DNA of 64,000 nucleotides from Liriodendron chinense (Eukaryota > Streptophyta > Magnoliopsida > Magnoliales > Magnoliaceae), in contig ML058453.1 in the NCBI GenBank assembly GCA_003013855.2, positions 3,837,861-3,901,860 on the forward strand, given 5' to 3'. A model generated the notes under the pieces. The model was not told the origin of the DNA. It did no database searches and saw only the letters and a list, made by a program, of their open reading frames with translations. Below are positions 1 through 10,600 of the stretch, in pieces (within the stretch, counting starts at the first letter, position 1; the number at the start of each line of letters is the position of its first letter). The position numbers were made by a program, and so were the translations under genes.

Positions 1-207
1 TATCATTACGATACAGGCCATGATGGTTCGGCCAAATTATTATTATTATAAACTGTATCAACCTATGAGACATTTTTTTGTAACGACCGTTACTCTTACG
101 CCCTAAAATCCAGCACCTGGGTATATTTAACCCCGATCCTGTACTCAAGGGCATGACTTGTATGTTGTACAATTATAATTCATAATTTAAACATACATCA
201 TCACATG

Positions 208-733
208 TAGGGCTGTAAATGGGTCAATGGACTCAATGGGATACCCAGACCCAACCCATTTATACCCGACCCATTTGTTAAATGGTACGAGTCTGGGTCC
301 AAGAACAGACCCATTTGCTAAATGGGTCTGGGTTTGGTTTCCTTTATATTTGGCTCGGCCCGACCCGACCCGACCCGACCCGAACCGAACCCATTTCGTA
401 AGTGGGCGGGTTTGGTCTATGTTTCAAGGGACTCGTCCAGCCTAGACCTGTCCAGACCCGATTTTAAGCCTTGTAAAAATGCTTGCATACTAGATCCAGA
501 CCCAAACCCATTAGACCCGACCCATATATAAACGGGTCTGCGTGGATCTCCCTCTACTAGACCTAGACCCAGACCCATTTATAAATGGGTCTGATGGGTT
601 GACTCGGACCCGACCCAGACCTGCCCATTTAGTAAAAGGGTCTGGGTCCAAATTTTGGACCCAGACCCATTTAGTAAATTGGCGGGTCTGGTTTTGGCTA
701 AACCCGCCTCGAACCCGACCATTTGCAGCCCTA
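208..733. mobile_element. hAT-type MITE with 8-bp target duplication
   Basis: A 526-bp element begins TAGGGCTGTAAATGG and ends CCATTTGCAGCCCTA, so the termini are inverted copies with one mismatch. It is flanked by identical 8-bp direct repeats ATCACATG at 200-207 and 734-741. An 8-bp duplication with TAGGG-type ends is the hAT superfamily signature. The interior is low complexity, built from GGGTCTGGGT and ACCCGACCC words in both directions, and would fold into hairpins. There is no transposase, so it is non-autonomous. Short ORFs in both strands here only reflect the low-complexity repeats. Confidence 0.88.
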
Positions 734-741
734 ATCACATG

Positions 742-1214
742 ATTTCCATTCATAGAATACAACCATCACAAAACTAGATAAATAAGCCTCAATTAGTATA
801 GAATATTCATGTCCCAACTATTAAATCATCAACATATGTATGTCTTAACGCATCCAATCACTACCATAATCCAAGCTTTTGCTTAATGTCTATTACAATG
901 AAATTAGAAACTGTAAAAGACACTAAATGTAAAAACAACTCTCTCTTCATGCACCTCCTTGAGATTTTGTTCTTGAAATTTAAAATCTCAAAAGGGCAAG
1001 CTGCGAAGCCTAGTGAGTAGTTCCCAACACAAGTTTGAAAAAATGTGACTAATCTGGATAAAATGTATCAATTCAAAGTAAGGTAAAACTTTTTGCAAGC
1101 TTAAAAAGTAAAGACCAATTAAATGCGATATTAATGCTAATTCGTATCGAATAAAGTATGAATGAAAGTAGGATATGCAATGATCTATAATAATCAAATA
1201 CAATTTAACCTTTC
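742..1214. other. AT-rich non-coding stretch, possible LTR flank
   Basis: No gene is visible. The text resembles the non-coding part of a plant gypsy LTR (for example the 'agtgagtag' context near 1010) and continues into the repeated arm that starts near 1215. It is not matched by the inverted copy at 4.3-5.5 kb. Confidence 0.3.
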
Positions 1215-2110
1215 GAATGCCGGGGCTAATTTATACCAGTTGGCCAACACTCTTGCCAAATACGGCACCTTACCTTGTAGTGGTCTTTTGCAATCCTGAT
1301 ATGCTTACTCACTTGGTCTCGTAGTGAGGGACCTATTGACACATTAGCTAGTTAGATTACTACTCTACCGGGCTTGACCATGGCCTTTTGCAATCCTCAC
1401 ATGCTTATCCATACGACTTCGCAGTAAAGGTTCTAAGAAGTACCAATTGGGCTTTGGAGACTTTCAATCCAAAGGTCTTGATCGCCCCACCTATTTACGC
1501 TTTAGGGATTTTCAAAATAAGGGACTTGATCGCTCAACCTATTATATTCCAAACATAATTCCAATGATGCATAATCTCTATAATGCATGAAATGGATATT
1601 TCCAAAATATCCCCCGATCGCTTTTATTCGATTGAATCCATAATACATGCGATGTACATAAATCATCAAATCTAAAGTAAAAATAAAATAAAATTAATCA
1701 TCATAAACGATCTACACATGAGTAAAGTTCATGTATATCCAATATGATGTATCAAATATGAGAATCTGTAAAATTACATTTGAACCTGGAAATTTTTAGA
1801 AATTTGCAATAATTCTAATTTAAAATAAAAAATTTTAAAAATAAAACCTAAATCTTAATTCCTTTTTAAAATCATATTTCTAAAATAAAATAAAAAGAAA
1901 GATTAATGTACAATTAATAGTAATTCAAATTTAAAATATAATTAAAGCATGCTAATTAAAAGAAAAACAAATAAAGCAATAATTAAAAATAAATAATAAT
2001 AAGGCATGCTAATTAAAAAGTATTAAATAAAATAAATAAACAATTAAATAAATAAATAATAAACAAAAAATAAAAAAAGAGTGCATGGGTGAGTGTACTC
2101 ACCCTAATAA
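1215..2110 (+). repeat. Left arm of a ~0.9-kb inverted repeat (LTR-like)
   Basis: The reverse complement of 4325-5475 aligns with this segment over most of its length. Landmarks include TTGGCCAACACTC near 1240, GACCATGGCCTTTTGCAATC near 1376, CCAAACATAATT near 1551 and the AT-rich tail to about 2080. The arms have diverged by many substitutions and small indels. The text resembles a plant gypsy LTR. The most likely explanation is two copies of one LTR family inserted in opposite orientations. Confidence 0.65.
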
Positions 2111-2159
2111 AATAATCCTCTTTTTTTTCATCTTCTTTTCCTTTTCTCTCTCTTCCTTT

Positions 2160-2374
2160 TTTTTTTTGGTTTCCCTCTCTCTCACCCCTTATATGTTATA
2201 AGAATCCTCTTTCCCTTTTTTTTTTGTTTTCCCTCTCTCACCCCTTATATGTTACAAGAAGCCTCTTTCCCTTTTTTGTTTAATTATTTTTTATTTCTCT
2301 CTCTTCCTCTCACCCTCACATTATAACCCTCCCCCACACTCTCTCACCCTCTGACCCGGGGGGGGGGGGGGGGG
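2160..2374. repeat. Pyrimidine-rich tandem duplication and G17 homopolymer
   Basis: A unit of about 57 bp containing TTCCCTCTCTC, ACCCCTTATATGTTA and CCTCTTTCCC occurs twice in tandem (about 2171 and 2229). Further pyrimidine-rich DNA follows, then an uninterrupted run of 17 G at 2358-2374. A G run of this length is unusual in such AT-rich DNA and is prone to length error in sequencing. Confidence 0.7.
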
Positions 2375-2384
2375 TGGTGTGAAT

Positions 2385-3720
2385 ATGACAACTCAATTCA
2401 ATTTTGCTTCTTGTAATCTTAAAATAAATCAGAGAATCAATCACAAGACTAGCAAGAATATGCAATTAATCAATTTGTAAGCAAATAGAGATCAATATGA
2501 AAACCTTGAATTAAATCGTAGGACAACCTTCCACTTAGAGATTAAGTAGTACAACCTTCCACTTAACAAACTAAGTAGGACAACCTTATATAACTTAGAA
2601 ATCTAAGTAGGACAACCTTATGTCACGATTTAAGGATTCGTAGATAATTAAGCACATAAACAGATAATCAATAAAGCAATCACCACGACACAAAGAATTA
2701 TAGTGGTTCGGTGCTAAAAACAACTTGCACCTACTCCACTCCCAAAATTACTTCGCCTTGTAACTTTGGCTTTCCACTATGTAAAGGTTTTCATAGGTTC
2801 ACCTTTAAAACCCGATATAGAGATTGTGATTTTCACAGGCTTATCACAATAAAACCTCAAATGATTTTCACAGACTAGTCAATAACCTTAAGTGATTTTC
2901 ACAAGTTAATCACTAACAACCTGATTTGAGATTTTCACGGGTTATCTCAAACAAAAACCCAAAAGTAATAGAAAGGTATTACCGTTCTTCTTGTAGAAGG
3001 AGATGAAGCTTAGCAGAGATGAAGCTTGAATAATGCAGTAATCCGATCGTTGTAGAAGATAAACCAATACAGCTCGAACAAGATGAATTTAGGAATTTCT
3101 AAAAGAGTTTTCCTAAAACTGCAATTTCAGTTCTCTTTTATCTAGTATGAGAATGATCTTCTCTTTACACAATCAAATTAAATGAGAAGAGAACTGAGAT
3201 AGCTATAAAAAAAATAGGAATTTAAAACAAATAGCTAGACTATAATGGAGAGCTTTATCACCAGAAAAGATAGTAATTTTTTTGCTTTTGATTGATGAAA
3301 AATAGAGTGAAGAAAACTCTATTTATAGTAAAAAAGTTAGGTCTTTAGCTGACCTAAGATTTCATTCGGTTGACCTAAGAATCAACCGTTTTATGCCAAC
3401 TGCTATCAGATTTCGCAGGATAAGATTTCGTTCAAACTTCGGTTGACCCAAGCGTTAGTTTGGCTAGCCTGAGTGAGCTTTGGCTAGCTCGAGACAGGGT
3501 CGAGCTGACCCGAGATCCGAGTTCAGAAAACAGTTTCCCAGCTGAAAACTTGACCGAAGTTTCTTTGGCTGGTCGAACATAGGGCTAGGCTGGCCGATCA
3601 TCTCTAGAAATTATCAATCAAGCTTGCTGGAAACGAGACCGAAGATTCTTGGGCTGATAGAACACAGGGTTATGCTAGCCGAATTTCCTTGAAATATGAC
3701 TTTAAAAAATATTAGAGTGA
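2385..3720. mobile_element. LTR-like block, probable solo or fragmentary LTR
   Basis: This coding-poor block resembles a plant copia LTR. It has a 'tatagtggttcggtgc' segment at about 2699 followed by repeated 'gattttcacagg' phrases, and a region near 3290-3330 with 'ctctatttatag', which reads as a TATA-like CTATAAATAG on the minus strand. No paired LTR, primer site or gag-pol is seen next to it, so a solo or truncated LTR is proposed. Boundaries are approximate. Confidence 0.4.
2518..2632. repeat. Four-unit degenerate tandem repeat, ~30 bp
   Basis: The phrase GTAGGACAACCTT (once GTAGTACAACC) recurs at 2518, 2546, 2576 and 2607, spaced 28, 30 and 31 bp apart. Each is followed by a diverged 'actta...ctaa' segment. 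It lies inside the LTR-like block. Confidence 0.75.
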
Positions 3721-4257
3721 TTAACTAAAAGTCATACAAAAAATACCTAACCTAGGGTCATCCATATGGTCAATATTACCTTGGCATATATGGTTTATCT
3801 TCGTAGCTTTGCCGCATCTTGTTGTAGAGTCGATAGACTTGATCTTGATATGTTTGTTGAGGCAGAGACTTGTCTTCTCGAAGAACTTGGCTTGACCACA
3901 CAACTTCATGCACTAAACTAGTGTGTACGAAATATGACAACTATACTGTGCTTAGCACTCACATTTTTTGCTTAACACTTACAGCATTGACCCTCTTACA
4001 GGAGACATGCCTAGGCACAGGAAGGGCGTAGATCACATGGCATACACGCATGTCACACGTGCAATGCACAACGCACGTGTGTGTGTTGTTATTGAACTGG
4101 ACAATGTATGCTATTCCAACACGTTTTCTAAATAAAAAAAAGAAATGAAAGAAAAGAGAAAACGGAAAGAGAGAGGGCGAGGTGGTATAGATCACACATG
4201 CGTAGGCACGTGTGTAACGTAAGCGGGTTGGTGCACCCTTATAAAAAGGGAGGGTGT

Positions 4258-4259
4258 GA

Positions 4260-4313
<54 letters not shown>
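4258..4313. repeat. (GT)n(GA)n compound microsatellite
   Basis: A run of GT dinucleotides passes directly into about 20 GA dinucleotides. The ORF across it (RERERE...) is an artefact of the repeat. Confidence 0.95.
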
Positions 4314-4316
<3 letters not shown>

Positions 4317-4324
4317 ATTATTTT

Positions 4325-5475
4325 TTATTAAGGTGGTAGTCTCAAGTCTCACCCTTGTACTTCTTTTTTTTTTTGTTTATTGTTTATTTATTAAATTTTT
4401 TTGTTTATTTTATTTAATTGTTTTTAATTACCATGCCTCTTTATTATTTCTTTTTAAATCTTTTTAATTGTAGTTTTAATTGTTTGCTTTATTGTTTTTC
4501 TTTTAATTAAAATGCTGTAGTTAGATTTTAAATTTGGATTATTATTAATAATGCATTAATGTTTATTTTTATTTTATTTTAGTAATATGATATAAAAAAA
4601 TTAAGATTTAGTTTTTATTTTTAGAATTTTTTGTTTTAATCTAGAGTTGTTGCAAAAATCTGAAAATTTCGGAGTTCATATGTGATTTTACAAATTCTCA
4701 AATTTGATACATCTTGTTCTATAGTTATTATATACAGGAGCTTTGATAATATGCAAATCGTTCATGATGTTTAGATTTTTTTAAATTTTTTTAAATTTTA
4801 TTTTGTTTTGCTTTTGGTTTGATGATACTCGCACGAGGTTTTGACGAATGGCTAGCGTTGTGGGTTCGCTCCTCACAAACATAGGATTGATCCCCCTCCT
4901 TGGGATTACCTGATGCTCGTGGTTTGCAGGTAATTGTGTGCATCCACAGGAATTAGTCTCGTCTTATAAAGGAGTGGGGACACCCCGTCGTCGTGAAAAA
5001 AAAGAACTTTTGGTTTGATGATTTATGTACACAAGTACATCACATGTATTATGTATTTGATCGAATTGGAGTAATCAGGGAATATGTTGGGAATATTTGT
5101 TTTATATTTATTAAAATCATGCATCATTGAAATTATGTTTGGAATAAATTAGGTGGGGCGATTAAGTCCCTTGGTTTGAAAATCTCTAAAGCATAAATAG
5201 GCGGGGCTTTCAAGACTCCTGGGTTGAAAGTCCCTAAAGCCCATTTGGTACCTCTTGGAACCGTTGCTGTGAGGTCATGTGGATGAGCATGTGAAGATTG
5301 CAAAAGGCCATGGTCAAGCTAGGTAGAGTAGTAGTTTGACTAGCTAATGTATAAATGGGTCCCTCACTGCAAGGCCAGGTGGATGAGCACGTCAAGATTG
5401 CAAAAGATCACTATAAGGCCATGTGTTATATTTGACGAGAGTGTTGGCCAATTGGTGTGTTTTGGGGGGCATTCT
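4325..5475 (-). repeat. Right arm of the ~0.9-kb inverted repeat
   Basis: This is homologous to 1215-2110 in the opposite orientation. It is longer because a 180-bp SINE plus its 16-bp target duplication interrupts it at 4827-5022. Without the SINE the arms are of similar length. Homology fades outside about 5480. Confidence 0.65.
4827..5006 (+). mobile_element. SINE, copy 1 (16-bp target duplication)
   Basis: A 180-bp retroposon with a perfect 16-bp target duplication, CTTTTGGTTTGATGAT, at 4811-4826 and 5007-5022, and a short A-rich tail at its right end. It is homologous throughout to the minus-strand copy at 5841-6020, sharing GGGGACACCC near the 3' end, 'gtgcatccacagg' and the TCGTGGTTTGCAGGT region. 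The pol III B-box position is decayed here (AGGATTGATCCCC). It is non-coding and would have been moved by a LINE reverse transcriptase. Confidence 0.85.
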
Positions 5476-5741
5476 TGTGATGTTTGGTTAAAAACTCTAA
5501 ATTTGTAACAAAACCCATTATAGCGAGAATTGAGTGTCTACCAAAGAATTTCTAATTCCCAAATGCTTTAACACCAATTTTAGAGACAAAATACTACAAA
5601 CTAAGCTTTAGGAGTCCGACCGAATTCAGATAAGTATTCTTACTAAATAATGGTCCAATATAACATTACAAGCATGTCAAAAACAAAAAAAAATGATAGG
5701 TTCTTGTGTTTCTTTTTTCCTAATATTTTTTTTTTTTCGAA

Positions 5742-6320
5742 ATGTTGGTAAAAAAGGTGCTGAAATGGCCCATATTGTATCAGTTTTGGATCGAGTCAAT
5801 ATGCCCTCTAAAACTGATTTTCAAGACCTTGGTCTTAATAAATATATTTTTTTTGATGAGAGGGTGTCCCCGCCCCTTTAAGGTGAGACTATTCCCTGCG
5901 GATGCACGCAATCACCTACCAACCACGTGCATCGGGTAATCATCAGAGAGGGGACTCGAACTTTTGTCTATGGGGGAGCCAACCCACGACCGAAGCCGTT
6001 CGCCCAAACCGTGACGAGTTCCTTGGTCTTAATATATGGAAGAACATGTATCCAAATTGTTAATGGGAAACTATGAAGCATTGGGAGAGTGATTGAAACA
6101 TGTTCCCAAAATTTTTTCGAGCCAACAATAAATTTTTTGCCCAAAATGTTGGCCAAAAAGAAGGTGCAGATATGACCCATATTGTGTTGGTTTTGGGCCA
6201 AGCCAATACACCCGTCGGAATTAAATTTTAAAACTTGATCTTAGACTCTCAGTATTTGGAAGAACATGTATCTAAAGTGTTGATGAGAAACTATGAAGCA
6301 TTGGGAGAGAGTGATTGAGC
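5742..6320. repeat. ~200-bp tandem duplication in the LINE relic
   Basis: The text from 'aatgttggtaaaaaaggtgc' (5742) through 'gaagcattgggagagtgatt' (~6092) is repeated at about 6149-6320, with shared phrases such as TGGAAGAACATGTATC and AACTATGAAGCATTGGGAGA. The first copy alone contains the SINE at 5841-6020. The duplication is therefore older than that SINE, or the SINE was lost from one copy. Confidence 0.8.
5841..6020 (-). mobile_element. SINE, copy 2 (14-bp target duplication)
   Basis: A 180-bp minus-strand copy of the SINE at 4827. It has a perfect 14-bp target duplication, CCTTGGTCTTAATA, at 5827-5840 and 6021-6034. The A-rich tail appears as the T-run at its left end. On the minus strand the B box is well preserved as AGTTCGAGTCCC (complement of 5951-5962), consistent with a tRNA-derived pol III promoter. 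Confidence 0.87.
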
Positions 6321-9300
6321 AAAGACTAAGGCATGAGAAGAATGTATCCGAAAATCAGTTTGATTTATGCTAAGGAGGTATACCACTGAAGCTATCTTCC
6401 TATTAAGGCAATTGATGGAGAAATATAAGGAGAGGACGAAGTATCTCCATGTCTTTATTAACTTAAAAGACAACATATGATAGGGTCCCTAGAGACTTAA
6501 TTTGGTGGATGTTGGGAAAAAAAGGAGTTTCACGAGGATATATTGACATGATTAAGAATATGTCTGAGAGAGCGATAACAAATGTGAGGAGCACTAGTAG
6601 AGAGACAAGTGACTTGCTAATTGCTATAGGCTTTTAGTAGGGGTCGGCATTGAGCATGTACCTTTTTGCATTGGGTATGGTCGAGTCAATGAGGCATTTT
6701 AGGATAAGATTCCACGGTGCATGTTGTTTGTAGGTAACATAGTTTTGATTGAAATGATGAGGGGTTCTGTAAAATCTGCGGAGCGATGCTTTAGAATCTG
6801 AAGTATTTAAAATCAGCCAGACTAAAACAAAGTATATAGAGTGCAATTTTTGTAACAACAGGAGTGGAAACAAGAAATTAGTTGTGCTTGTTGTCTAAGA
6901 AATATCTCAATATGAAAATGACCACTTTCGATATCTTTAGTCGATAATTCGTGAGAGTGGAGAGATTGAGCAGGAGGATGTTGCCCATAGAATTTAAGGT
7001 AGGTGGAAGAATTGGAGATGTGCCTCGGGAATTTTACGTGGTCGTCATGTACCAATCAAACTAAAGGGGAAATTTTGTAGGATAGCTATAAGACCAGCCA
7101 TGCTTTATGGGACGTTGGGACAATTAAGGAACAACATGTTCATAGGATGTGTTGCTGAAATGAGGATGTTTGGATGGAAGAGTGGCAAGACAAGGAAGGA
7201 TAGAATTAGCAATGAATGCATTAGAGGGGACTTAGGACTAGCGGTAATAGATGAGAGAAAGTAGACTTAGATGGTTTGGTCATGCACAACGGAGATCAAG
7301 AATTTCCAGTTGGTGCAAGTTGAAGGCTTTAAAAAGGTAAGCGAAAGCCCAAAAGGATGTGGGCGGACGTAGTGACCTATGGTCAAGCTAAAGCTATGGC
7401 CCTTTGATAGAGTGGAATGGTAGAATAGGATTCGTGTGGCCGAACCCAATCACATTAAGATTGATCGAGCGATAGTTCGCACATTTCGTGACAATGCCTG
7501 GATTAAAAGTTATGACTGATTTACGGTCCACACTTTGAACGTCAATTTCTCCCTATTCAGAATGAATTTCTTCGAATTGGATGCGCCTGGGGCCTAGTTA
7601 CGTCATGCTCTATGTAGGACTGGGCCCGGATGTTACGGACTACTTCCGCTTCTTTTCGGACTTCTTTTAGTCCATCTGTGCTAAGAATGTATCTGCAACT
7701 CGCTCTACATCAGTCCTCTCCACTTGAAAAGAACTCGTCCTTGAGTTATTCAACGGACTCGGCTCATGATACTCATAAAGATTTGCCACATTGAAAGTCT
7801 GTGAGATTTCCCGACCCTTGAGAAGATCAACAACATAGGCGTTATCATTGATTTTGCTGATTATCGGAACATGACCTATCTTCTAATTCCTCAGCTTGTT
7901 ATACTTCTCAGTCAGAAACCTCTCCTTGCACAAGTGAACTAGCACGTTATCACCCACTTCAGACTGACACTGTTGTTTATCAACCACGTCCTTCTACTTG
8001 ACATTAAACTCTTGTAATTTTTCCTGGACGTCGGAATATGCACTGTCACGATCTAGTCTGCCATATTTTCTGCTGTAACACTCACCTGGTAACTTAGGCA
8101 ACGGGATCGGGTCTAGTGTAAGCTTAGGAATACGACCATACACAACCTCGAATGAGGACTTGTCGGTGGACTGATTCTGCATATCATTGAAGGCGAACTT
8201 TGCTTGAGCAAGGGCAATATCCCACTGCTTGGGCTTATTACTAGAAATACAACGTATGAGGATCCTGAGCGTGCGATTCACCACTTCTGTTTGTCCATCC
8301 GTCTGGGGGTGGTAAGACTGCTAAACTATAAGGTGTTGTCCAATCGTCACCATAAAGTCCTCCAAAAGTGACCGAGGAACGATGAACTTGGTATCATGAA
8401 TTCATGATCTAAGGTAATAGTCTTGAGGACGCCATGTAGTCGCACAACCTCTCTGAAGAACAAATTAGCAACATGGGTCATGTCTGGAGTCTTCTTACAT
8501 GGGAGATGAAATGAGCCATCTTGGAGAACTTGTCAACCACCACAAATACCGAATCCATATCTCGTTGAGTCCGCGGAAGACCTAACACAGTCCATAGACA
8601 AGTCCTCCCAAGGAGCGTCAGGTATAGGTAAAGGGGTGTAAAAGCCTGTGTTTTGCGACTGCCCTTTAGATGTTTAGCATTTATGGCACCGCTGCACTAC
8701 CTTCCTAACATCTCTCTTCAACTATGGCTAGAAGTGTCGCTCCTCCAAAAGGGTCATTGTCTAGTCTCCCCCTAAGTGACTGCTGAGGCCACCGTCATGT
8801 AACTCATGGATGATGGGCTCTCACGGCGAACTTTGTGGAATGCATAATTGATTTCCCTTGAAGAGGAAACCGTCTCGGACATGCAAGTCACTCGGCTGAC
8901 CTTGCATCTGGCCCACGCGTCCTTAAAGTCGTCGTCATTCACATATAATTCTTTGAGGCACTCGAACCCCACAACCTCGTTACTCATGGAAACTAGTAAG
9001 GCCGCCCGTCTACTAAGTGCATTAGTGACCTTGTTCTACTACCCTGCTTTATGCTTGAACATGAACGTTAATTCTTGCAAGAAAGAAATCCGTCGGGCAT
9101 GCTTGACTATTAATATATTTGAGGGCCTAATGGTCCATATAGAGAATAAACTCCCTTTGGATTGAGTAGCGTCTCCAATGGTAGGGCCCGAACGATTGCA
9201 TATAACTCTAACTTGTATATCAACCACTTTTTACGAGCCTCACTTAGCTTTTCATTGTAGAATGCTATAGGTATGCCCTCTTGAGACAACACGCCTCTAA

Positions 9301-9610
9301 TACAGACATAAGGAGTGTCACACTATACTTCGAATAGCTTGTCAAAGCTCCCTTAAAGCCAGGGAGCACCAGAACTAGGGTGGTAGACAATCGCTTCTTA
9401 CCCTCTACAAAGCTTTGGTCTACTTCTTTAGTCCATTGAAACTTTCCTTCATACAATTAATAATAGGGGCCACGATGGTGTACTAAAGTTCCTTACGAAC
9501 CGATGATAGGAAGTCACTAACTTATGGAAACTTTGAACCTTATGAATATTTTTTGGAATCGGCCACTCCCTGATGGCTTTCACATTCTCCTTTTCCAAAT
9601 GGATCCTCAT

Positions 9611-9796
9611 GGATGTGACCACAAAGCCAAAAAATAAGAGGCTATTTGTTAGAAAACTGCACTTCAGATTGAGGTATAGTTTGTTTTCTGTAAGCACCCA
9701 TGTGGACGTTACCACAAAGCAAAAAAATAAGAGGTCATCTGTTAGAAAACTGCACTTTAGATTGAGGTACAATTTGTTTTCCAAAAGCACCCAAAG
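9611..9796. repeat. 93-bp in-frame tandem duplication in gypsy RT
   Basis: Two adjacent 93-bp units (9611-9703 and 9704-9796) are near-identical. In the minus-strand reading each encodes ENKLYLNLKCSFLT followed by LLFF.FVVTS. The period is exactly 31 codons, so the duplication itself keeps frame. No related family is known to me with this doubled block. Confidence 0.9.
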
Positions 9797-10196
9797 CACC
9801 TATCTAAGATGCTTCACACGATCTGCCTCACCTTGGCTATAAATAAGAATATTATCGAAATAGACTACTGTGAATCATCCAATAAACAGTTACAGAACTT
9901 AGTTCATCAACCTCATAAATGTACTAGGCGCATTCGAGAGTCCAAATGACATAACCAACTAACCACTCGTATTGACTCTCATTGGTCTTAATTGTCGTTT
10001 TCGACTTGTCGCCCGATCGAATATGGATCTGATGGTAACCTTTCAAATCTAGTTTAGAGAATATTTTTGCCCCTTTCAGCATGTCTAACATGTCGTCCAG
10101 TCGCGGTATGGGGAACCAATACTTTATATTTGTATTGATTATAGCTTGACTGTCAACATACATGCGCCAACGCCCATCCTTCTCTAGCATCAAGAG

Positions 10197-10524
10197 CAAG
10201 GTGTTCCATAACGGTAACGGTGGCCGTAACGGCCACCACCGTCACCGTTACGATACGGGCCGTAACGGCTGTTACGGACCCCGTATCGGTCGATACGGCC
10301 CCTTTTTATTTTCTGAAAAAAACAGTTATATGACCGTTACAGGACCGTTACGGGGCTGTAACAGTCCGTTACAGGGCCGTAACGGTCCGTTACGGGGCCG
10401 TTACGGCCTTTTTTTCTGTAACGGCCGTTATGGTCGTTACGACCCCGTAACGCGTAACGGTCACCACCGTTTCCTTTACGTATTGGCCAATAAGGACGTA
10501 TCGTAACCGTTTTGGGATGCCTTG
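10197..10524. mobile_element. hAT-type MITE inside gypsy RT (8-bp TSD)
   Basis: The 328-bp element begins CAAGGTGTTCCATAACGGTAA and its reverse-complemented end begins CAAGGCATCCCAAAACGGTTA, giving clear terminal inverted repeats. Perfect 8-bp target duplications ATCAAGAG lie at 10189-10196 and 10525-10532. The interior is GC-rich and full of the self-complementary words CCGTAACGG and CCGTTACGG. Removing the element and one duplication rejoins the gypsy RT reading on both sides. It has no coding capacity; ORFs here are by-products of the repeats. Confidence 0.9.
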
Positions 10525-10600
10525 ATCAAGAGGGCTGGTACAACACATGGACTCATGCTCTCCCTCACTAGACCCTTACGAACTAGTTCCCCCACTTGGT

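Larger units (their letters stand above)
5742..7480 (+). pseudogene. RTE-type LINE reverse transcriptase relic
   Basis: Frame-shifted fragments of a plant RTE-type LINE reverse transcriptase can be read in order on the + strand: a HWERVIEQRLRHEK-like block near 6295, VSENQF near 6345, an F-I-N-L region followed by YDRVPRDLIWW near 6480-6510, KKGVSRGYID near 6520, then SRLRWFGHAQRR near 7255. The catalytic FADD box is replaced by FVGN (near 6725) and the upstream FIDLEKAYD aspartate is Asn. Stops and frameshifts are frequent and the endonuclease half is missing, so it is a dead 5'-truncated copy. Its 5' part is locally duplicated and carries a SINE. Confidence 0.8.
7640..10600 (-). pseudogene. 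Ty3/gypsy pol relic (RT-RNase H-integrase)
   Basis: Read on the minus strand from about 10600 down: a linker with VRKGLVRES and VVPALL (interrupted by a MITE at 10197-10524), KDGRWRMYVDSQAI, FSKLDLKGYHQIHIR, then YFDNILIYS near 9850 where the YFDD catalytic motif has lost its second Asp. Next come a duplicated RT segment, an RNase H region with IPIAFYNEKLSEARKKW, an integrase zinc-finger/core region (HVANLFFREVVRLHGV, FEVVYGRIPKL) and the integrase C-terminal region (NDNAYVVDLLKGREI, FNVANLYEYH). The order is that of Ty3/gypsy. Many stops and frameshifts make it non-functional. Gag, protease and LTRs were not identified nearby. Confidence 0.85.

Noticed and set aside
2518..2632. Regular ~30-bp repeats as a CRISPR-like array
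   Set aside because: Only four degenerate, directly abutting units in a plant LTR-like context; no constant repeat with unique spacers and no cas genes.
1215..5475. Whole region as one DNA transposon with ~0.9-kb terminal inverted repeats
   Set aside because: No matching target duplication or transposase. The arms read like non-coding plant LTR sequence, so two opposed LTR copies are the simpler reading.
10162..10506. 114-codon + strand ORF rich in GRNG and RYG
   Set aside because: It is the CCGTAACGG-rich interior of the hAT MITE plus antisense of gypsy RT, not a protein family.
10197..10524. GC-rich patch as a CpG-island-like promoter
   Set aside because: Perfect 8-bp target duplications and terminal inverted repeats show it is an inserted MITE.
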